From Nicotiana tabacum (taxonomy: Eukaryota; Streptophyta; Magnoliopsida; Solanales; Solanaceae): 64,000 nt of DNA. The position numbers and the translations under genes were made by a program. This document shows positions 32,979 through 46,078 of this stretch, piece by piece (the stretch's first letter is position 1; each line of letters starts with the position of its first letter). Location: positions 106,938,108 to 107,002,107 of the forward strand of contig NC_134081.1 in assembly GCF_000715075.1 (NCBI RefSeq). The letters are read 5' to 3'. The notes beneath the pieces were generated by a model. It saw nothing but the letters and a program-made list of their open reading frames with translations. It did not search any database and was not told the origin of the DNA.

Positions 32979-35880
32979 TGTCACGACCCCAAATTTCCTT
33001 CGTAGGATGTCGTGATGGCACCTAGTCTCTAAGACTAAATAAGCCTATTAATGCAGAATAACAATAGAAATCTGAAATAAATAAATCTGAAATTCACATA
33101 ATTACAACTCTCAAAACCCGGTAGGAAAAAGTCACAAGCTTCTAAGAATTATTTCTCAATGTCTCTATATACGAGAGTCTAAAGAAAAATAAAGAAGCAA
33201 CATAATAAGGATAGAAGGGGACTCCGGAGTCTGCGGACACTGACAGATATACCTCGAAGTCTCCGTACACAGGTAGCTCACTGATATCTGGGCTGGAAAA
33301 AAATGTGCAAAAGCGTAGTATGAGTACACCACAACGGTACCTAGTAAGTGACAAGTCTAACCTCGGTAGAGTTGTGACGAGGTCAGGTCAGGCCCTACTG
33401 GAATAACAAAAGATAGGGAGAAAAGTTTAACAATATAATAACAATAATGACAATGGGGATAAATCAAGTAAGTAGTATGTCATAATTTAACTACACAGAA
33501 TAAGGGCAATTAACACCTCGCGGAAGGGGAAATAGAAATTTACAACTTTAAGGAAAACACCAAAAATAACCAAAGGCAATGCAGCCATAAAGAAATATCA
33601 ACAAGGGCACTCCCGAGGTACCGCTTCATAGTCCCCAATCATAAATAAATTCACAATATCTAATTTTCTTATATCACCGCGGGAGCCTTCATAATTTATT
33701 TTAAAGAAAATATTTTTTCCGAAATAGCATCCCGCGTTTTAGCCACCCTTATCTCACCGTATGCGTTTCAACAACCAGACCTTATACCATCGCATGTGTA
33801 TCAGTATCACAATATATAATAATTTGCATCTCAAGTGCCCAAATATTTTAATTTGCCAAAATAAATAACATCAACAATATTTTCCACAACAGGTAACTCA
33901 CTGCTCAATCATAATGAGTACAAAATCTCACAAAATATTCGGGAATAAATAACTCAGCAAAAAAATAATATTTCAAAAAATTTTAATGTATTGCCTCAGT
34001 ACAAATTTAAAATATCAAGTACTTCATATTAATAATATTTAAATTAAAGAAATTTCCACCTTCAAATAATGCATAGAATAAAAGAAACTAAGTTTCAACT
34101 AAACAGGTAAAACAATTAGCAGGAAAAGGTCAAGCAAATTTAAAGTATAAAAAAATCAGATCAATGATGAAGAATATAACAAGATAAAATAATTTAATTA
34201 ATATGCAACAGTGATCTATACAATTTAAAAATATAATCTTCTATATTTAGCCCGAGTACATACTCATCACCCCATGTACATGACTTTCAACACATTACAA
34301 TTATCACATCAATACCAATCCTAGGAAAAATTTTCCCTGCACAAGGTTAGACAAGTCACTTACCTCAGACCATGCTCAATCAGTCAAGTAGAATGCCTTT
34401 TCCTCGATTTTTTGACTCCAATCGGCTGGAATCTAGTTATAATTAATTTGATTCAATTAATGCAAATTATAGGAATAAGTTAAATATAAAAAAAATATAA
34501 TTTTCCCATAAAAATCCAAAATTTTACCCAAATATCGACAGCGGAGCCATGACTCGGAACCCGACAAAAGTTACAAAATATGAATGCTTGTCCAACCACG
34601 AGTCCAACCATATAAAGTTTACCAAATTCCAACATCAACTCGACCTCCAAATCCTCAATTAAAGTCTATGAAAATTTCTACCATTTTCAACCCAATTCAC
34701 TGATTTAGGGATACAAACAACAATGGATTCTGGTATTTTAACCAAAATTGAGTTAAGAACACTTACCCCATTGTTTTCCTTGAAAACCTCCCAAAAATCG
34801 CCTCTTCCCGAGCTCCAATTCGTCAAAAATGGAAAATGGGACGGATCTTAAACATTCTGTCCAGGTTCGCATTTGCGGATAAAAACTTCGCATTTGTGAA
34901 TGAACAGTACCTTCCATGAACAGTGTTCGCAATTGCGACAAATTGTTCACAATTGAGAGTGAACAGTGTCTTCGCAATTGTGATAAATGGTTCGCAATTG
35001 CGAATGAACAGTGTTTTCGCAATTGCGAATGAACAGTCTCACCAGAAACCAGCAAACTCAAACTTCTCCGAAATGATCCGCAACCACCCTGAAACTCATC
35101 TGGAACCTCCCGGACACAAATAATATATGTATTTCAATCATAAAACATGCTACGGACAGGCACTCAAAACACTGAAAAGAGGTAGTCTTGACCCGATATT
35201 GACCATGGTCAAATTCCCAAATTTCTTAACTTTACTAGTATCTCAACTAATGATCCAAAAATACAACCAAGCCCCTAGGAACCCATCAAATCATACCAAA
35301 AAGTCCTAAAACATCATACGAACTTAGTTGAAACCTCAAATTACACAAAACAATGGTAAAACCACGAATCATACCCCAATTCAAGCTTAAGGAACTTAAG
35401 AATTTCCAACTTCTACATAAACCTACCAAATCAAGTCCGATTGACCTCAAATTTTGCACACAAGTCATAAATGACATAACGGAGCTATAAAAATTTTCAG
35501 AACTGGATTCTGACCCCGATATCAAAAAGTCAACCCCCCGGTCAAACATCCCAAAAATTCAACTTTCGCCATTTCAAGCCTAATTCCACTATGGACTTCC
35601 AAAAAAATTTTCGGGTACGCTTCTAAGTCCAGAATCACCCTACGGAGCTATTGGAATCATCAAAATTCTATTCCGAGGTCGTTTACCCATAAGTGAACAT
35701 CCGGTCACTAATTCAACTTAAACTTTAAACATTGAAACTAAGTGTCCCAATTCATTCCAAAACCTCACCGGACTCGAACTATCCACCCCAGCGAGTCACA
35801 TAATAATTATAAAGCATAAATTGAGCAGTAAATGGGGAAACATGGTTGTAATACTCAAAACGACCGGCCGGGTCGTTACA
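32979..35880 (-). repeat. 5' LTR of element B (right copy)
   Basis: Starts TGTCACGACCCC and ends CCGGGTCGTTACA on the + strand. Sense-strand splice-donor-like sites are at 34359-34365 (AGGTAAG) and 34762-34768 (GGGTAAG). Most differences from the left copy are C/T and G/A changes. Confidence 0.93.
34864..35025. repeat. Palindrome cluster in the right LTR of B
   Basis: TTCGCAATTGCGA-type words at about 34925, 34971, 34990 and 35014, several with CG-to-TG decay, with TTCGCATTTG variants at 34865-34900. One unit shorter than the left copy. Confidence 0.88.
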
Positions 35881-36393
35881 TGCTAGGTGAAGGGCGTGTG
35901 GGCGTGCACTGTATGAATTGTGACTCGGTTATTTCTGTGGTACTGTGTAGTCACCTAATCTTATTTGTATCCATGAAATCTCTACGTGCTTGAGTAATTG
36001 AGCTATGATCCATGTTAGAAATCATGTCTAGGATATATGTTTATGCTGTTGGGACCCACTGGGGTCATTTCTGCTATTGAATTACCTATTTTTATTAAAA
36101 TTACATACTCAGTCATATGCATTCATCTACATATCATATCTTAGTCTTTGTTACTATTTACTGATACATCACATCATTATTTTTGGGTTGATCTTTCATG
36201 ACATTGTGAGCCAGAGAGGCTGGAGAGATTGATGACTTAGTGAGGCCGAGGGCCTGTTTGTGAGTGATATTTATGGGCTGCACACTACAACATGTTATTT
36301 TGATTTATGCCATGATTGGCTTATTATAGCACTTGGGTTGAAGGAGTCCCTCTGGAGTCTATACACATCCCCAGTGAGTGCAGGTACCTACTG

Positions 36394-36501
36394 AGTGTGA
36401 GTGCCGAGTGATTGGGAGGATTGAGTGAATGTGAGCACTGAGTGGTTGTGAGAACTGAGTGACTGTGAGGACTGAGTGACTGGGAAGACTGAGTGAATTG
36501 A
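36394..36501 (+). repeat. Minisatellite in the LTR of D
   Basis: Degenerate units of about 20 bases on the theme GAGGACTGAGTGACTGTGAG. Other families have unrelated minisatellites at a comparable LTR position. Confidence 0.8.
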
Positions 36502-37354
36502 TACTCTGAGAGTATGCATATGGTTTTATCACTGAGTTGCATTGTATTCAACATGCACACTTGACACACAGGCATAAAGATGCATTTTTTCTCATGATGT
36601 ACGGTATCACGTCATTTATGACTTCTCATACATATTGACATGTAGGCAGAGAGATGTATTTTCCTCATGCCATTTGAAAATGAAACATTTACCTGTTGAA
36701 AGCTTTGGGAAAAATTACAGTTTTCAAACTTACTCATACTTTTGGTATTTTCGGTGAAAATTTTGGGATTTACTATTATACTTGAAAAGCATGCCTATTT
36801 TCGGTAACTGTAAATGAGCCAAGCATCATATCTCTAAGTTACTTCGTATACTATTTTTTACTATATTGTTATGCATTGTTGCTGGTTATTAGAGTTGGAC
36901 TCTGACCTTTGTCCCAGCTCGTCACTATTTTCAACCTCAGGTTAGGTTTGTTACTTATTGAGTTCATGGGGTCTATTGTACTCATACTTCACTTTTGCAC
37001 CTTGCGTACAGACTTGGATGCTAACGTTATTTTGTATGACAGGAGCTAGCATTGAAGACGTACATGCATTCCGGTAATAGCTGCCTCTTGTTCATGATAG
37101 CTCTAGACTTATGAAAAATCTATTTATGTATAATTCAGACAGATGATGTATTTATTTTACACTAGCTTTGTAAACTTTAAATCTTAGAAGCTCATGATTT
37201 ATACTACCAGTCCTTGAAAAATGTATAAGATTCGGATATTTTCTTTTATTTATTTTTCTCATCAAATTTCATTGGAATTGATTTATTGTCAATTGCCTTA
37301 CCTAGCAGGTTGGGTTAGGTGTCATCATGACTAGTTGGATTTTGGGCCGTGACA

Positions 37355-39892
37355 ATTATAAAATAATTTAACTAATATTTTTTTTTATGTAATTAGAATA
37401 TAAAATATAAAGTAATATATATTACAAATTTTAATCAATATAAAATATAAGTATATAAAAGCAATAATATTGGTAGGAACATATATGCTTACAAGTTATA
37501 TGTATGAAAAACATTATTAATTCTTGAGAAAATAACAAACTAGGTAGTATTGGATTATGTCAATTATATTATATGCATGCACACAAAAAAAAAAGTATAA
37601 ATAGACTACAAACTAGAGATTATATAATATTGGTATACTATAAAAGAAAAAAAAAATACCTTATGAATAAAGTGCTTGAATCTGGTGATTAGCCTTGTTA
37701 TTTCAAAGAGTAATAGGAGACGAAGAAAAGAAGAGTTCTATTTATGTTAGAGAGATTATTCCAAATAAGAATAAGAGAAGAAGAATAAAAATACGGTAAA
37801 AATAGAAACGATAAGAAAAGATGGTAGAGATTAAAAAAAAGTAAAAGTTAAATTAATAAGAGATAATTAGAAAATATAATTTTATGGTAAGGATATTTTT
37901 GTCTTGAAAACATTAATTTTCTGCTTCTGCTTCTTGGAAAAAGCTAGAATTTGTAGTTTCTTCCCAAAAGCATGCTTCTGCTGCTGCTAAAAAATACTTT
38001 TCTATTTTGGCCAAGCACGTCATTTTTCCAAATAAGTATTTTTTTTTTTTTTACAAAAGAAAAGCTTTTAACCTCCCATAAGCTTGACCAAGCAGGCTCT
38101 TAGCTGATCCTTTTAAGTGTATCAGTCTTGAAAGTCACTAATTCCAGACACATGAACGCACGTATCTTCCACTCAAACAATGAATCTATTACCAAGCCTT
38201 GGTTCTAATTTATGAGAAAACATTAAATTACCATTAAAATTTTATTAACTTTTACAAACTTTATATCACCACTTAATGTTTTATCTATAAGGTTTAGCGA
38301 TATATGAGTAAATATTAAATTTAAACCCAAGGGCTATATTTGCACTACTAAAAATTTAAACAATGGGCAAAGGGACTCCCTTCTACTCATAATAAATGAC
38401 TTTTTGATCTTTGATAACTCCTAAAAAGAAAACAAAGTACTAAATTATTCTTAATTAAAGTTTATATATTATTAAATTGATACATCATACTATATTATAA
38501 GCACGAAGACTTTTAGATAAAGTTAATTTATCATAATAACCTTCAAAAACTAAATGACCAAATCATCCTCTGCCTAAAATTAAAATTACCTCCTATTAAA
38601 TGATATTTTGTATTTAATTCCCTTTTAAAAATTCATAACGTTAATCATATATCATATATTTATATTTATATTTTATTATTTATTATAAGTGTAAAAACTT
38701 TTAGTTAGAGTTATTTTACTAAAATATTCTTTAGAAATTAAATGATCAAATTACCCTCTAAATTTAATCTCTAGAATATCCTCCCATTAAGCAAGAGACA
38801 AAGGATCTTCCCTTAAATGGTTACTTTTAATCAAGTAAATGTGGAGCATTATTCCATCATTGTTGCAGGTCATGAGTTTCCTAAGTTAAATATTCTTAAT
38901 TGTTGTCTCTTTCATTTTGCACGGCTATAATAGTTTTGCACTTCAGCCTTTTGATCCGTAGTTATTGTAGGCAGGCAGTTTTGTAAGTCTTAATTATTCA
39001 ACCATGATTATTTGTTCTTTTCATCTTCAACTGTTATGAAATTTATGCATAGCAACTTAATATAACGTAAGAAATAACATTCATATCACGAGTCTTTCTT
39101 GTTCCGTATAAATTGAGTATCTTGCACTACTCTCCTTGCATGAATATATAAAGTAAATTGTACATGAAAAGTTGTACAAATTCAATGTATATTAATATAA
39201 TTGATTTGTCGGGATAAAGTTTCACAAATTCTTCAGATGGTGGAGATAATTCTTGAAGAACAAACTCATGCTTTTCTTTGACAGAATTAGGTATTACAAT
39301 TTGGATAAACTATTTTGACATGCATGTTCTATTTCTCTCATTCTTTCGCCGTCTAACCAGATAAATCTTTGTTTTCTCAACCCTCATTTTGTTTCTACCC
39401 AGGCATTTTTTTGTTTTTTTCAAGCCAACGCAGTAAGTTTTTACCTTTTTCTTTTGGTTGTAATTGTGTTTAGTGTCTCCACTCTTTTTCTTGATTAGTA
39501 CTTGGTTCAAAGGTTTTTATTCAGTTATTTTGCAGTTCAGATATCACAAAGAGGTCCGAGTTGCACCTATTAAAATCATGTTTTGATCCATGTATTTCAA
39601 GAATGAACCACTTGAATGATATATTCACTAATACATGTTTTGAAAATTTAGATTCTATGTCCCTATTTTAGATATTATTTTGTTTACTATTCATTCTTCT
39701 TCAAGGAAGATGAGCCGTTCAACTTTAGAACTCCTATTCTATGGTTAGCTGCTAAAAAAGTGTTCTCTCATTATATTTTACGGGATCTTGAAGGCATGAT
39801 AAATAATTAATCTTGTAGAAAAACAAAAAGAGATTACTCTTTTGTGTATTTTTAATATATAGTTCAATCAAATATTTTAAAGATACGTTTTA
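37355..39892. other. AT-rich noncoding sequence
   Basis: No gene, RNA or coding domain found. The stretch 37915-38105 (GCTTCTGCTTCTTGG, then CCAAGCACGTCA and GACCAAGCAGGCTCTTA) has the wording of common small DNA-transposon relics in plants, but I cannot define its ends. A T-tract is at 38037-38053. Confidence 0.4.
38490..38790 (+). repeat. Two diverged tandem copies of a unit of about 200 bases
   Basis: TTATAAGCACGAAGACTTTTAG at 38493 is answered by TTATAAGTGTAAAAACTTTTAG near 38689. Both continue into AAATGA-CAAAT-CCTCT and CCTCC-ATTAA. The opening resembles the Helitron-like starts at 39930 and 41455. Confidence 0.5.
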
Positions 39893-41418
39893 ATCTATAT
39901 CTATATCTATATCTATCTATCTATCTATATTACATTAAAAGCACGAAGACCCTTAGCGAAATGTCGTTCGCCTTTTTTGTCCTTTTAACATAGAGTTCAC
40001 ACTGGACAAAATAATCATTAATTATTTTTCTAATATTTGGACTTTTCACATTAATTTAAAGTTTGACTATGAAATCTTTCCTTATTTGAGTTAGGTAAAA
40101 ACTCCTAATACTTATTAGAAATTATATATAAGATTATTTCCTTATTTAAATTATTTTTAAAAAAAGAATAATTAGTTGAATTGTTTCGATATCTTCTAAA
40201 ACAATAGTTATTAGATGACTTTAGAAGTCGTTATCCAAGTTTTGAGAATTGTTTTTTTGAAAGGGAAACAAAACGTGTAGTCTTGTCAAAGAAATAAAAA
40301 TAAAATACTATAATAGTTATTTTATTTACTTAAACAACATAGCAGGTGGCATTTCAAAAAATATTGTGAATTTCTGAAAATAATTACAACTCCTATGTTG
40401 GCTGTACCTTTTTAATTAAGCAAGAAATAATAAAATTCTAGCAATTTTTTTAATTAATTTGACCCAAAAATAAAAATACATAATTAAAATACATAGTTAT
40501 TTGCATCTAAAAAATAACAAATAATACACAATTGGTACTTTATTATTTTAGTTAAAACTGTTTTTATCTAGCTAATATTTTTATAAATTTGATCCGAAAA
40601 GATAAAATATACAATTGGATCAAATAGACATTATATCTAAAGAAGAAATTAAAAATACAAAATTGGATAAAGTATACATTTGTATATTAACATGAAGCAA
40701 GAAAAATATATAATTATAATATAATAAATAAAGAATTATATTAACGATTAAAAAATATTACATCTTACCAAAGTTTAGTATTTTAATTTTTTTCACTTTC
40801 ACGCACCTAAAGGAGAGTGTATGCATCTATGCTCTTTATCACGTTAACGTCGAGGAGTAACAACAATCAAATAGCCAACTTCGGGGGTACTTAAGACTAC
40901 AATTTGTTTAGGGGTGTAACTGATTTCGTGCAAAGTTTAGAGGATTTTTTTAACATAACCTCCATAGTTTTGCTCATAGATTAACATGGTCCTTCTAGAA
41001 TCCATAAACGGTAATTAATCTATTACAATCTTAGACTCTTACTTCCATAAAAGAAACTATCGAATGCATAGTTATGTGCTTGGACAACGAAAAAAAACTC
41101 ACTCCAAACTGAAGAAATAGTACATTAATCCAAATGTAGCAGTTAAATAATACCTTTTGCAATAATAATTTAGTATTTTCTAATATGTTGAAAACAATTG
41201 ATATGATATTTCTTATTGATCATAGAAATAAAACAATTGTATTTTGTTCTTGAAAGTTTCTTTCTTCGTTGAAGTTAGCTAATTAGGATCAATAATTTTT
41301 AGAAACTTAATATTTTATTAATTTTTATTTTATAACTCAAACATAAATTTTGATATAATATTTATGTAATTTCCTAAAATTTGGTATTCGTTGAGATAGG
41401 GTACACGTGCAACTCAAA
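39893..41418 (+). mobile_element. Helitron-like element, copy 1
   Basis: Starts with TCTATA repeats then ATTAAAAGCACGAAGACCC and GAAATGTCGTTCGCCTTTTTT. TC-starting TCTATA...ATTAAAAG ends are usual for plant Helitrons. The candidate 3' end GGTACACGTGCAACTC abuts the next copy. No Rep/helicase frame is present, and I see no clear terminal hairpin with CTAG. Confidence 0.4.
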
Positions 41419-42038
41419 TCTATATCTATATCTATATCTATCTATATCTATACTATATTAAAAGTACGAAGGCCCTTAGAGAAATGTCGTTTGCCTTTTT
41501 TACCCTTTAAAAATAGAGTTCATAGTGAATAAAATAGTCATTTTATTAATATCCTAATATTTAGGATTTTGAAGTCAACTAAAACTTTATTTATTATAGT
41601 AGAAAATCTTAATATTTAGGACATTTAAATCAACTAAAATTTCCTTTTATAATTCAAAATCCTAATATTTAGGACCAGATATAAGAACTAATTTTGACAT
41701 TGTTTCAAGGTTTCACAACTAAACGTTAGATTTGCATTCAAGGCATTAAAGTCAAAAATGAAGAACTGCTACTACTTTTTAATTTGAAGAAAAGAACTAC
41801 TATTATTGGTTCTTCCATTTATTTTTTTGGTACTATTGTTATTCTAAAAGTAAAGTTAGATGATAAATTAGAGTTAAAATAAGCCAATACACGACTAATA
41901 TGAAGGAATTAATTTTTACTCCTTCTGTCTCAAATTATTTATCAATTTTTTTATTCCAAGCAGTAATTATTCTTGAAGATGGAGATGACACATAAATAAA
42001 GTAAATGTAATAAAGAGATATTATATTAAAGACATAAA
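41419..42038 (+). mobile_element. Helitron-like element, copy 2, interrupted by element E
   Basis: TCTATA repeats, then ATATTAAAAGTACGAAGGCCC and GAAATGTCGTTTGCCTTTTTT, closely parallel copy 1 for about 150 bases. It then carries three spaced copies of AATATTTAGGA (about 41561, 41611 and 41664). Runs up to the LTR of E at 42039. Confidence 0.4.
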
Positions 42039-42837
42039 TTTCACGACCCAAAATCTATTAAAGGTCGTGATGGCATCGGACGCCCCTGTCAGGAAAGTCA
42101 AAAATAAATATTGATTTGGTTCTCATTTTTAATATTTTTTTGAAATCATATTTTCTTAAATTAAATGGTAAAAGATGAAATTTACAGAGTAAATAATAAA
42201 ATTTTTAACAATTTCAATACACAATAACCCATAATCACCCCAAAATCCGGTGTCACGAGTGTATGAACATCAACTAGGAATGTAAAATAAAATACAACAT
42301 CTTTCCGGAATACAAATTTGGACAGAAAAAATATAAATACTTTGAAGGATACTCTACCGGCTGCGGGTCGTAATATGGAATGCAACTCATGTAAGTCCCT
42401 GCATGCATACACGCCTCTGCTCTCACCAGACCACTAGTAACATATGCACCTGCACAAAAATGTGCAGCAAGTGTAGCATGAGTATGTAATCAACGTGTAC
42501 CCAGTAAGTATCTAGCCTAACTTCGGAGGAGTAGTGACGAGGGGTCGACATCGACACTTACTAGTGGTCCAATAATATCATGTATAGTAAAGAGGTAAAT
42601 AAATATGAGGCAGTATAAATAAATGAGATAAACAAGTATAGATCATGTGATACAAATACCCCTCTTTACGAGGAACTCAAGCTCTCCATTAGAAATTACA
42701 TCCTTAACCGGAGCATATATATGAATATATTGGATCTCATTAGATAGATTTTCATAACCCAAATTGAAAAAACTTACAGATACTCTAGCTTCTTGCCAAA
42801 TATTACGCACGATTCCATGATGATATGATATAGGAAA

Positions 42838-43000
42838 TGCCGAGACGTACGGCCCGATCCAACATAAAATTTAAATTGTGTACTGCCGAAGGTCGAACGA
42901 CGCGAATCATAGATGCATTTATTAAACTGCCGAGGCAAACGGCCCGCTCCCATGAGAGTGTGGACATAAATCCTGCCGAGGCGAACGACCCGATCCCATT
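42838..43000. repeat. GCCGAGGCGAACGG minisatellite in the LTR of E, left
   Basis: Four units at about 42839, 42886, 42931 and 42974 (44-48 base spacing) share CTGCCGAGGCGAACGGCCCG. Repeated in the right LTR at 50053-50216. Confidence 0.85.
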
Positions 43001-43915
43001 AGAATAAGAAGCTTTAACAAGTCCTTGACCCTACTCACGAATAAACATGTGAGTTGTAATTTCTTTTAACCAAAAACCTTTCAATGAAGTATATATATAT
43101 CATGGAAATATGCCGTAAGAGGAGTAAAGTTATTCGGTGACTAATCATGAACTTGTGAAGTCTCTACAATAGCAAGTCTAGTCTCAAGTAGAAATGTAGA
43201 ACGGAAGAATTTAATAGGCGAGAAAATACTCAAATAGGGCAGCTACATCATGATATGAACCTAAGCCCACCCAGACAATAACATGAATGTAGCTATGTAC
43301 GGGCTCTCGTCACCTCGAGCGTACGTAGGCCCCACAACAAGTAGCACACATCAATATACAACACCTAGGGGTAATTTCTCCCTCACAGAGTTAGCAGGAG
43401 ACTTACTTCGTTTAAAGTTCTATAACCGGCTCCAAAGCCTTTCCAACAACTCGAACCGATGCCCATCGTTCCAAAACTATTCAATAAATGTGCAAATCCA
43501 TAAATATATACTGTAATACTCATTATAATTCAATTTTCAACTCCGCTCGAAAAGTCGATATAATCACCCTCGGGCCCACGTGTTCGGATTCCAAAAATTT
43601 TCGAAGATAAACACTACCCATAGTATTACGATCTCAAATATATAATTTATTCTCAATTTCATGTCCAAATTTGTGGTCAAAATCTAAAAATACCAATTTC
43701 TAGGTTTTTTTTATCAAAATCCCAAATTTCTACTAATTTTCAAGTTTAAATCCATATATAAACCATGTATTTAACTCACAGTATGTGGAAATTACTTACC
43801 TCATTAAGGATGACAAAATGGCACTTCAAAATCGCACCCAAGGATGGCTCCATTGAGAGAAAAGAGGTGAAATGAGCCAAAAATCCGATTTGGCTAACTT
43901 ATGCATTCTGCCTAG

Positions 43916-44224
43916 GCGACTTTCGCACCTGTGAAGCCAAAGGCCGATTCTGCGGCATCAAAACCGCTTCTATGGAAAACACTGGAGGCCGCCTTTTTGC
44001 ACATGCATACAAATGTTCTGCTCATGCGACATCGCAGGTGCGCAAATGCACCTCGCTCCTGTGCTCCACTCTACTTTTGCGCTCTAGGAGGCCGCATCTG
44101 CACTATCGCAGATGCGGAAGAAATCTCGCACCTGCGGGCACTGCCCAGCTCGCCCAAAACAGCTTCTGCGGCCTTCTTGGCCACTTCTGCGGCTCTGCAC
44201 CTGCGGCCAAATTCTCGTAGGTGC
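43916..44224. repeat. CGCACCTGCG-type cluster in the LTR of E
   Basis: Words such as TCGCAGGTGCGCA, CGCATCTGC, ATCGCAGATGCGG, TCGCACCTGCGGG and CTTCTGCGGCC, about a dozen in 300 bases. They are GC-rich while flanks are AT-rich. Ends about 880 bases from the promoter-side LTR end, as in B. The cluster leaves chance frames open. Confidence 0.88.
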
Positions 44225-45106
44225 GGTTACACCAAGTGACAGCAGCTCTAGCAGTCCTCCAAGCCCAAACTCGATCCGTTTACCATCCGGTATCCACCCG
44301 AGAACCTCGAGACCTCAACCAAATATACCAACACATCCCAAAACACATTACGAACTTAATCGAGCCTTCGAATCACATCAAACAAAGCTAAAACCATGAA
44401 TCGCACCCCAATTCATGCTTAATGAACTTTAGAACTTCAAACTTCTACCTTCGATGCCGAAACCTATCAAATCATGTCTGATTGATCACAAATTTTGCAC
44501 ACAAGTCATAATTGACATTACAGACCTACTCTAACTTTCGGAATCGGAATCCGACCCCGATATCAAAAAGTCCACTCCCGGTTAAACTTCTCAAAAACCT
44601 TCAAATTTCTAACTTTCGCCAAATGACCCCGAAATGACCTACGGACCTCCAAATCCACATCCGTACGCGCTCCCAATACCAGAATCACCATACGGATTTA
44701 TTCCCAGACTTGGTGTCCCAAGTGGACATCAATAACATTGAAATGCGCTTCAACCCAAATTTATGAAATTTTTCCGAAACGCCAAACCTTCCACAATAGG
44801 CGCCGAAACATTCCCGGGTCATCCAAAACCCGATCCAGACATACGCCCAAGTCCAAAATCATCATACAAACCTGTTGGAACCTTTCAATCCCGATTTTGA
44901 TGCCGTTTACTCAAAAATCAAACCTTAGACAATTCTTCCAACTTAAAGCTTCCGAAATGAGAGTTTTCTTTCCAAATCAACTCCGAACTTCCTGAAATTC
45001 AATTCCGACCACCCGCACAAGTCATAATACCTGAAGTGAGACTACTCAAGGCCTCAAACCGCCGAACGACACACTAGAGCTCTAAACGATCGGTCGGGTC
45101 GTTACA

Positions 45107-45121
45107 TTCAATCTCTCCCAC
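45107..45121 (-). promoter_or_regulatory. Polypurine tract of element E
   Basis: Reverse complement AAGTGGGAGAGATTGAA directly before TGTAACGACC. The TTCGAGGACGAACG block lies at about 45133 on the complementary strand. Confidence 0.85.
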
Positions 45122-45940
45122 TTAAACATACGTTCGTCCTCGAACGTGCTAAGGACTGCTCTAGAGTTGTCCGAAATCATTGTTTAACACCTCGTGTACC
45201 TACCCGTTCTACCACAACCCAGTTGTGCTTATTAGCTCGAGCAAACCTGAAAATCCTCCCTTTTATCTAGTCAAATAAGCCTTAGAGCTAAATTCTAACA
45301 TCTGAAATTCTCTACCATGTCTGTTTCCAACATACGAACACCGTATCCATCACTACGCGATGTACCAATACATGATTGTATACTCTTACCGAATTCACAC
45401 CATGCACCGCATTATTCACATGACCATAATGACATCCCCTGACAATAATAGCCTAAATCCCACAAATCTGATGCCCACAACACACCTCATGAAGCATATA
45501 AGTCCCATTTCAGTTCTCGCAATACTGCCACGACAGAGGAGATGTGTAGAAACTCATAACCACCTGACGAATCACAACTCATGGAGTCTCTCCTCCCGAC
45601 AAGAACCATTACCTCTTTCTGGACTGAATATCGATATTTACTCTTTAATGTGCCTCATATAAATCTGATCGCACTGATCCCAGGTCCAATAATCTCATCT
45701 CATCCAGTACAAGCTGCTCAGGCAATAATCCACCTCAGACACTGCTAAAAGTCTCGTATGATGCCACAATGTGCCAACAAGCTACAAACTCGAATGTGAT
45801 ACATAAGGAAATGAACTCTGGAAAGATCTACTCAACCCACGTAACTAATTTAAACAACTGAAAAGATGTTATGAACCTTCCTCAGAAATAAGGAACAACA
45901 TACAAGAATAGATATGGGTAACTGTACTCAACATCAAGCT

Positions 45941-46078
45941 GTTGCGGCGTGCAACCCGATCCACACATAATACCATTGCGACGTGCAACCTGATCCAACC
46001 ATGATACCCGTGGCGGCATGCCACCCAATCCAAATAACATATCTGTGGTGGCGTGCCACCCGATCCACACATAAAAAT
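45941..46078. repeat. Four 34-base tandem units in the interior of E
   Basis: Units begin GTTGCGGCGTGCAACCCGAT, ATTGCGACGTGCAACCTGAT, CGTGGCGGCATGCCACCCAA and TGTGGTGGCGTGCCACCCGA. Each contains a short inverted repeat (TTGC..GTGCAA or GTGGC..GCCAC) that co-varies between units. Confidence 0.85.

Larger units (their letters stand above)
24825..35880 (-). mobile_element. Element B: full-length Ty3/gypsy Tekay-type chromovirus, 11.06 kb
   Basis: Bounded by LTRs 24825-27853 and 32979-35880 and by perfect TGCTA target duplications at 24820-24824 and 35881-35885. On the minus strand: LTR, iMet-type primer site, leader, gag, protease, RT, RNase H, integrase, chromodomain, polypurine tract, LTR. 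Catalytic residues look intact throughout, but in-frame stops, a protease frameshift and an integrase deletion disable it. It is the best-preserved coding copy in the window and shows what the coding-free relatives lack. LTRs are clearly diverged, so the insertion is not recent. Confidence 0.95.
23124..37354 (+). repeat. 3' LTR of element D, interrupted by element B
   Basis: Part one is 23124-24824, part two 35881-37354 (the first five bases being the target duplication), about 3.17 kb when B is removed. Starts TGTAACGACCCGACCGGTCG and ends GGGCCGTGACA. A donor-like AGGTAAG lies at 24736-24742 and an acceptor-like CTTGCGTACAG at 37001-37011, matching similar sites in the other LTRs. A GAGTGA-rich minisatellite is at 36394-36501. 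The LTR is followed by unrelated AT-rich DNA. Confidence 0.88.
42039..45106 (-). repeat. 3' LTR of element E (left, complete)
   Basis: 3,068 bases. Sense-strand AGGTAAG complements 43795-43801; AAGTAAG complements 43402-43408; the acceptor-like TTTTTGTGCAG complements 42450-42460. Ends GGTCGGGTCGTTACA on the + strand. Confidence 0.9.

Noticed and set aside
39310..39510. 66-codon Lys-rich frame on the minus strand
   Set aside because: Low-complexity AT-rich DNA with no family resemblance or gene context.
43931..44399. Overlapping frames of 82-102 codons rich in Cys, Arg and Ala
   Set aside because: Produced by the GC-rich palindrome cluster in the LTR of E.
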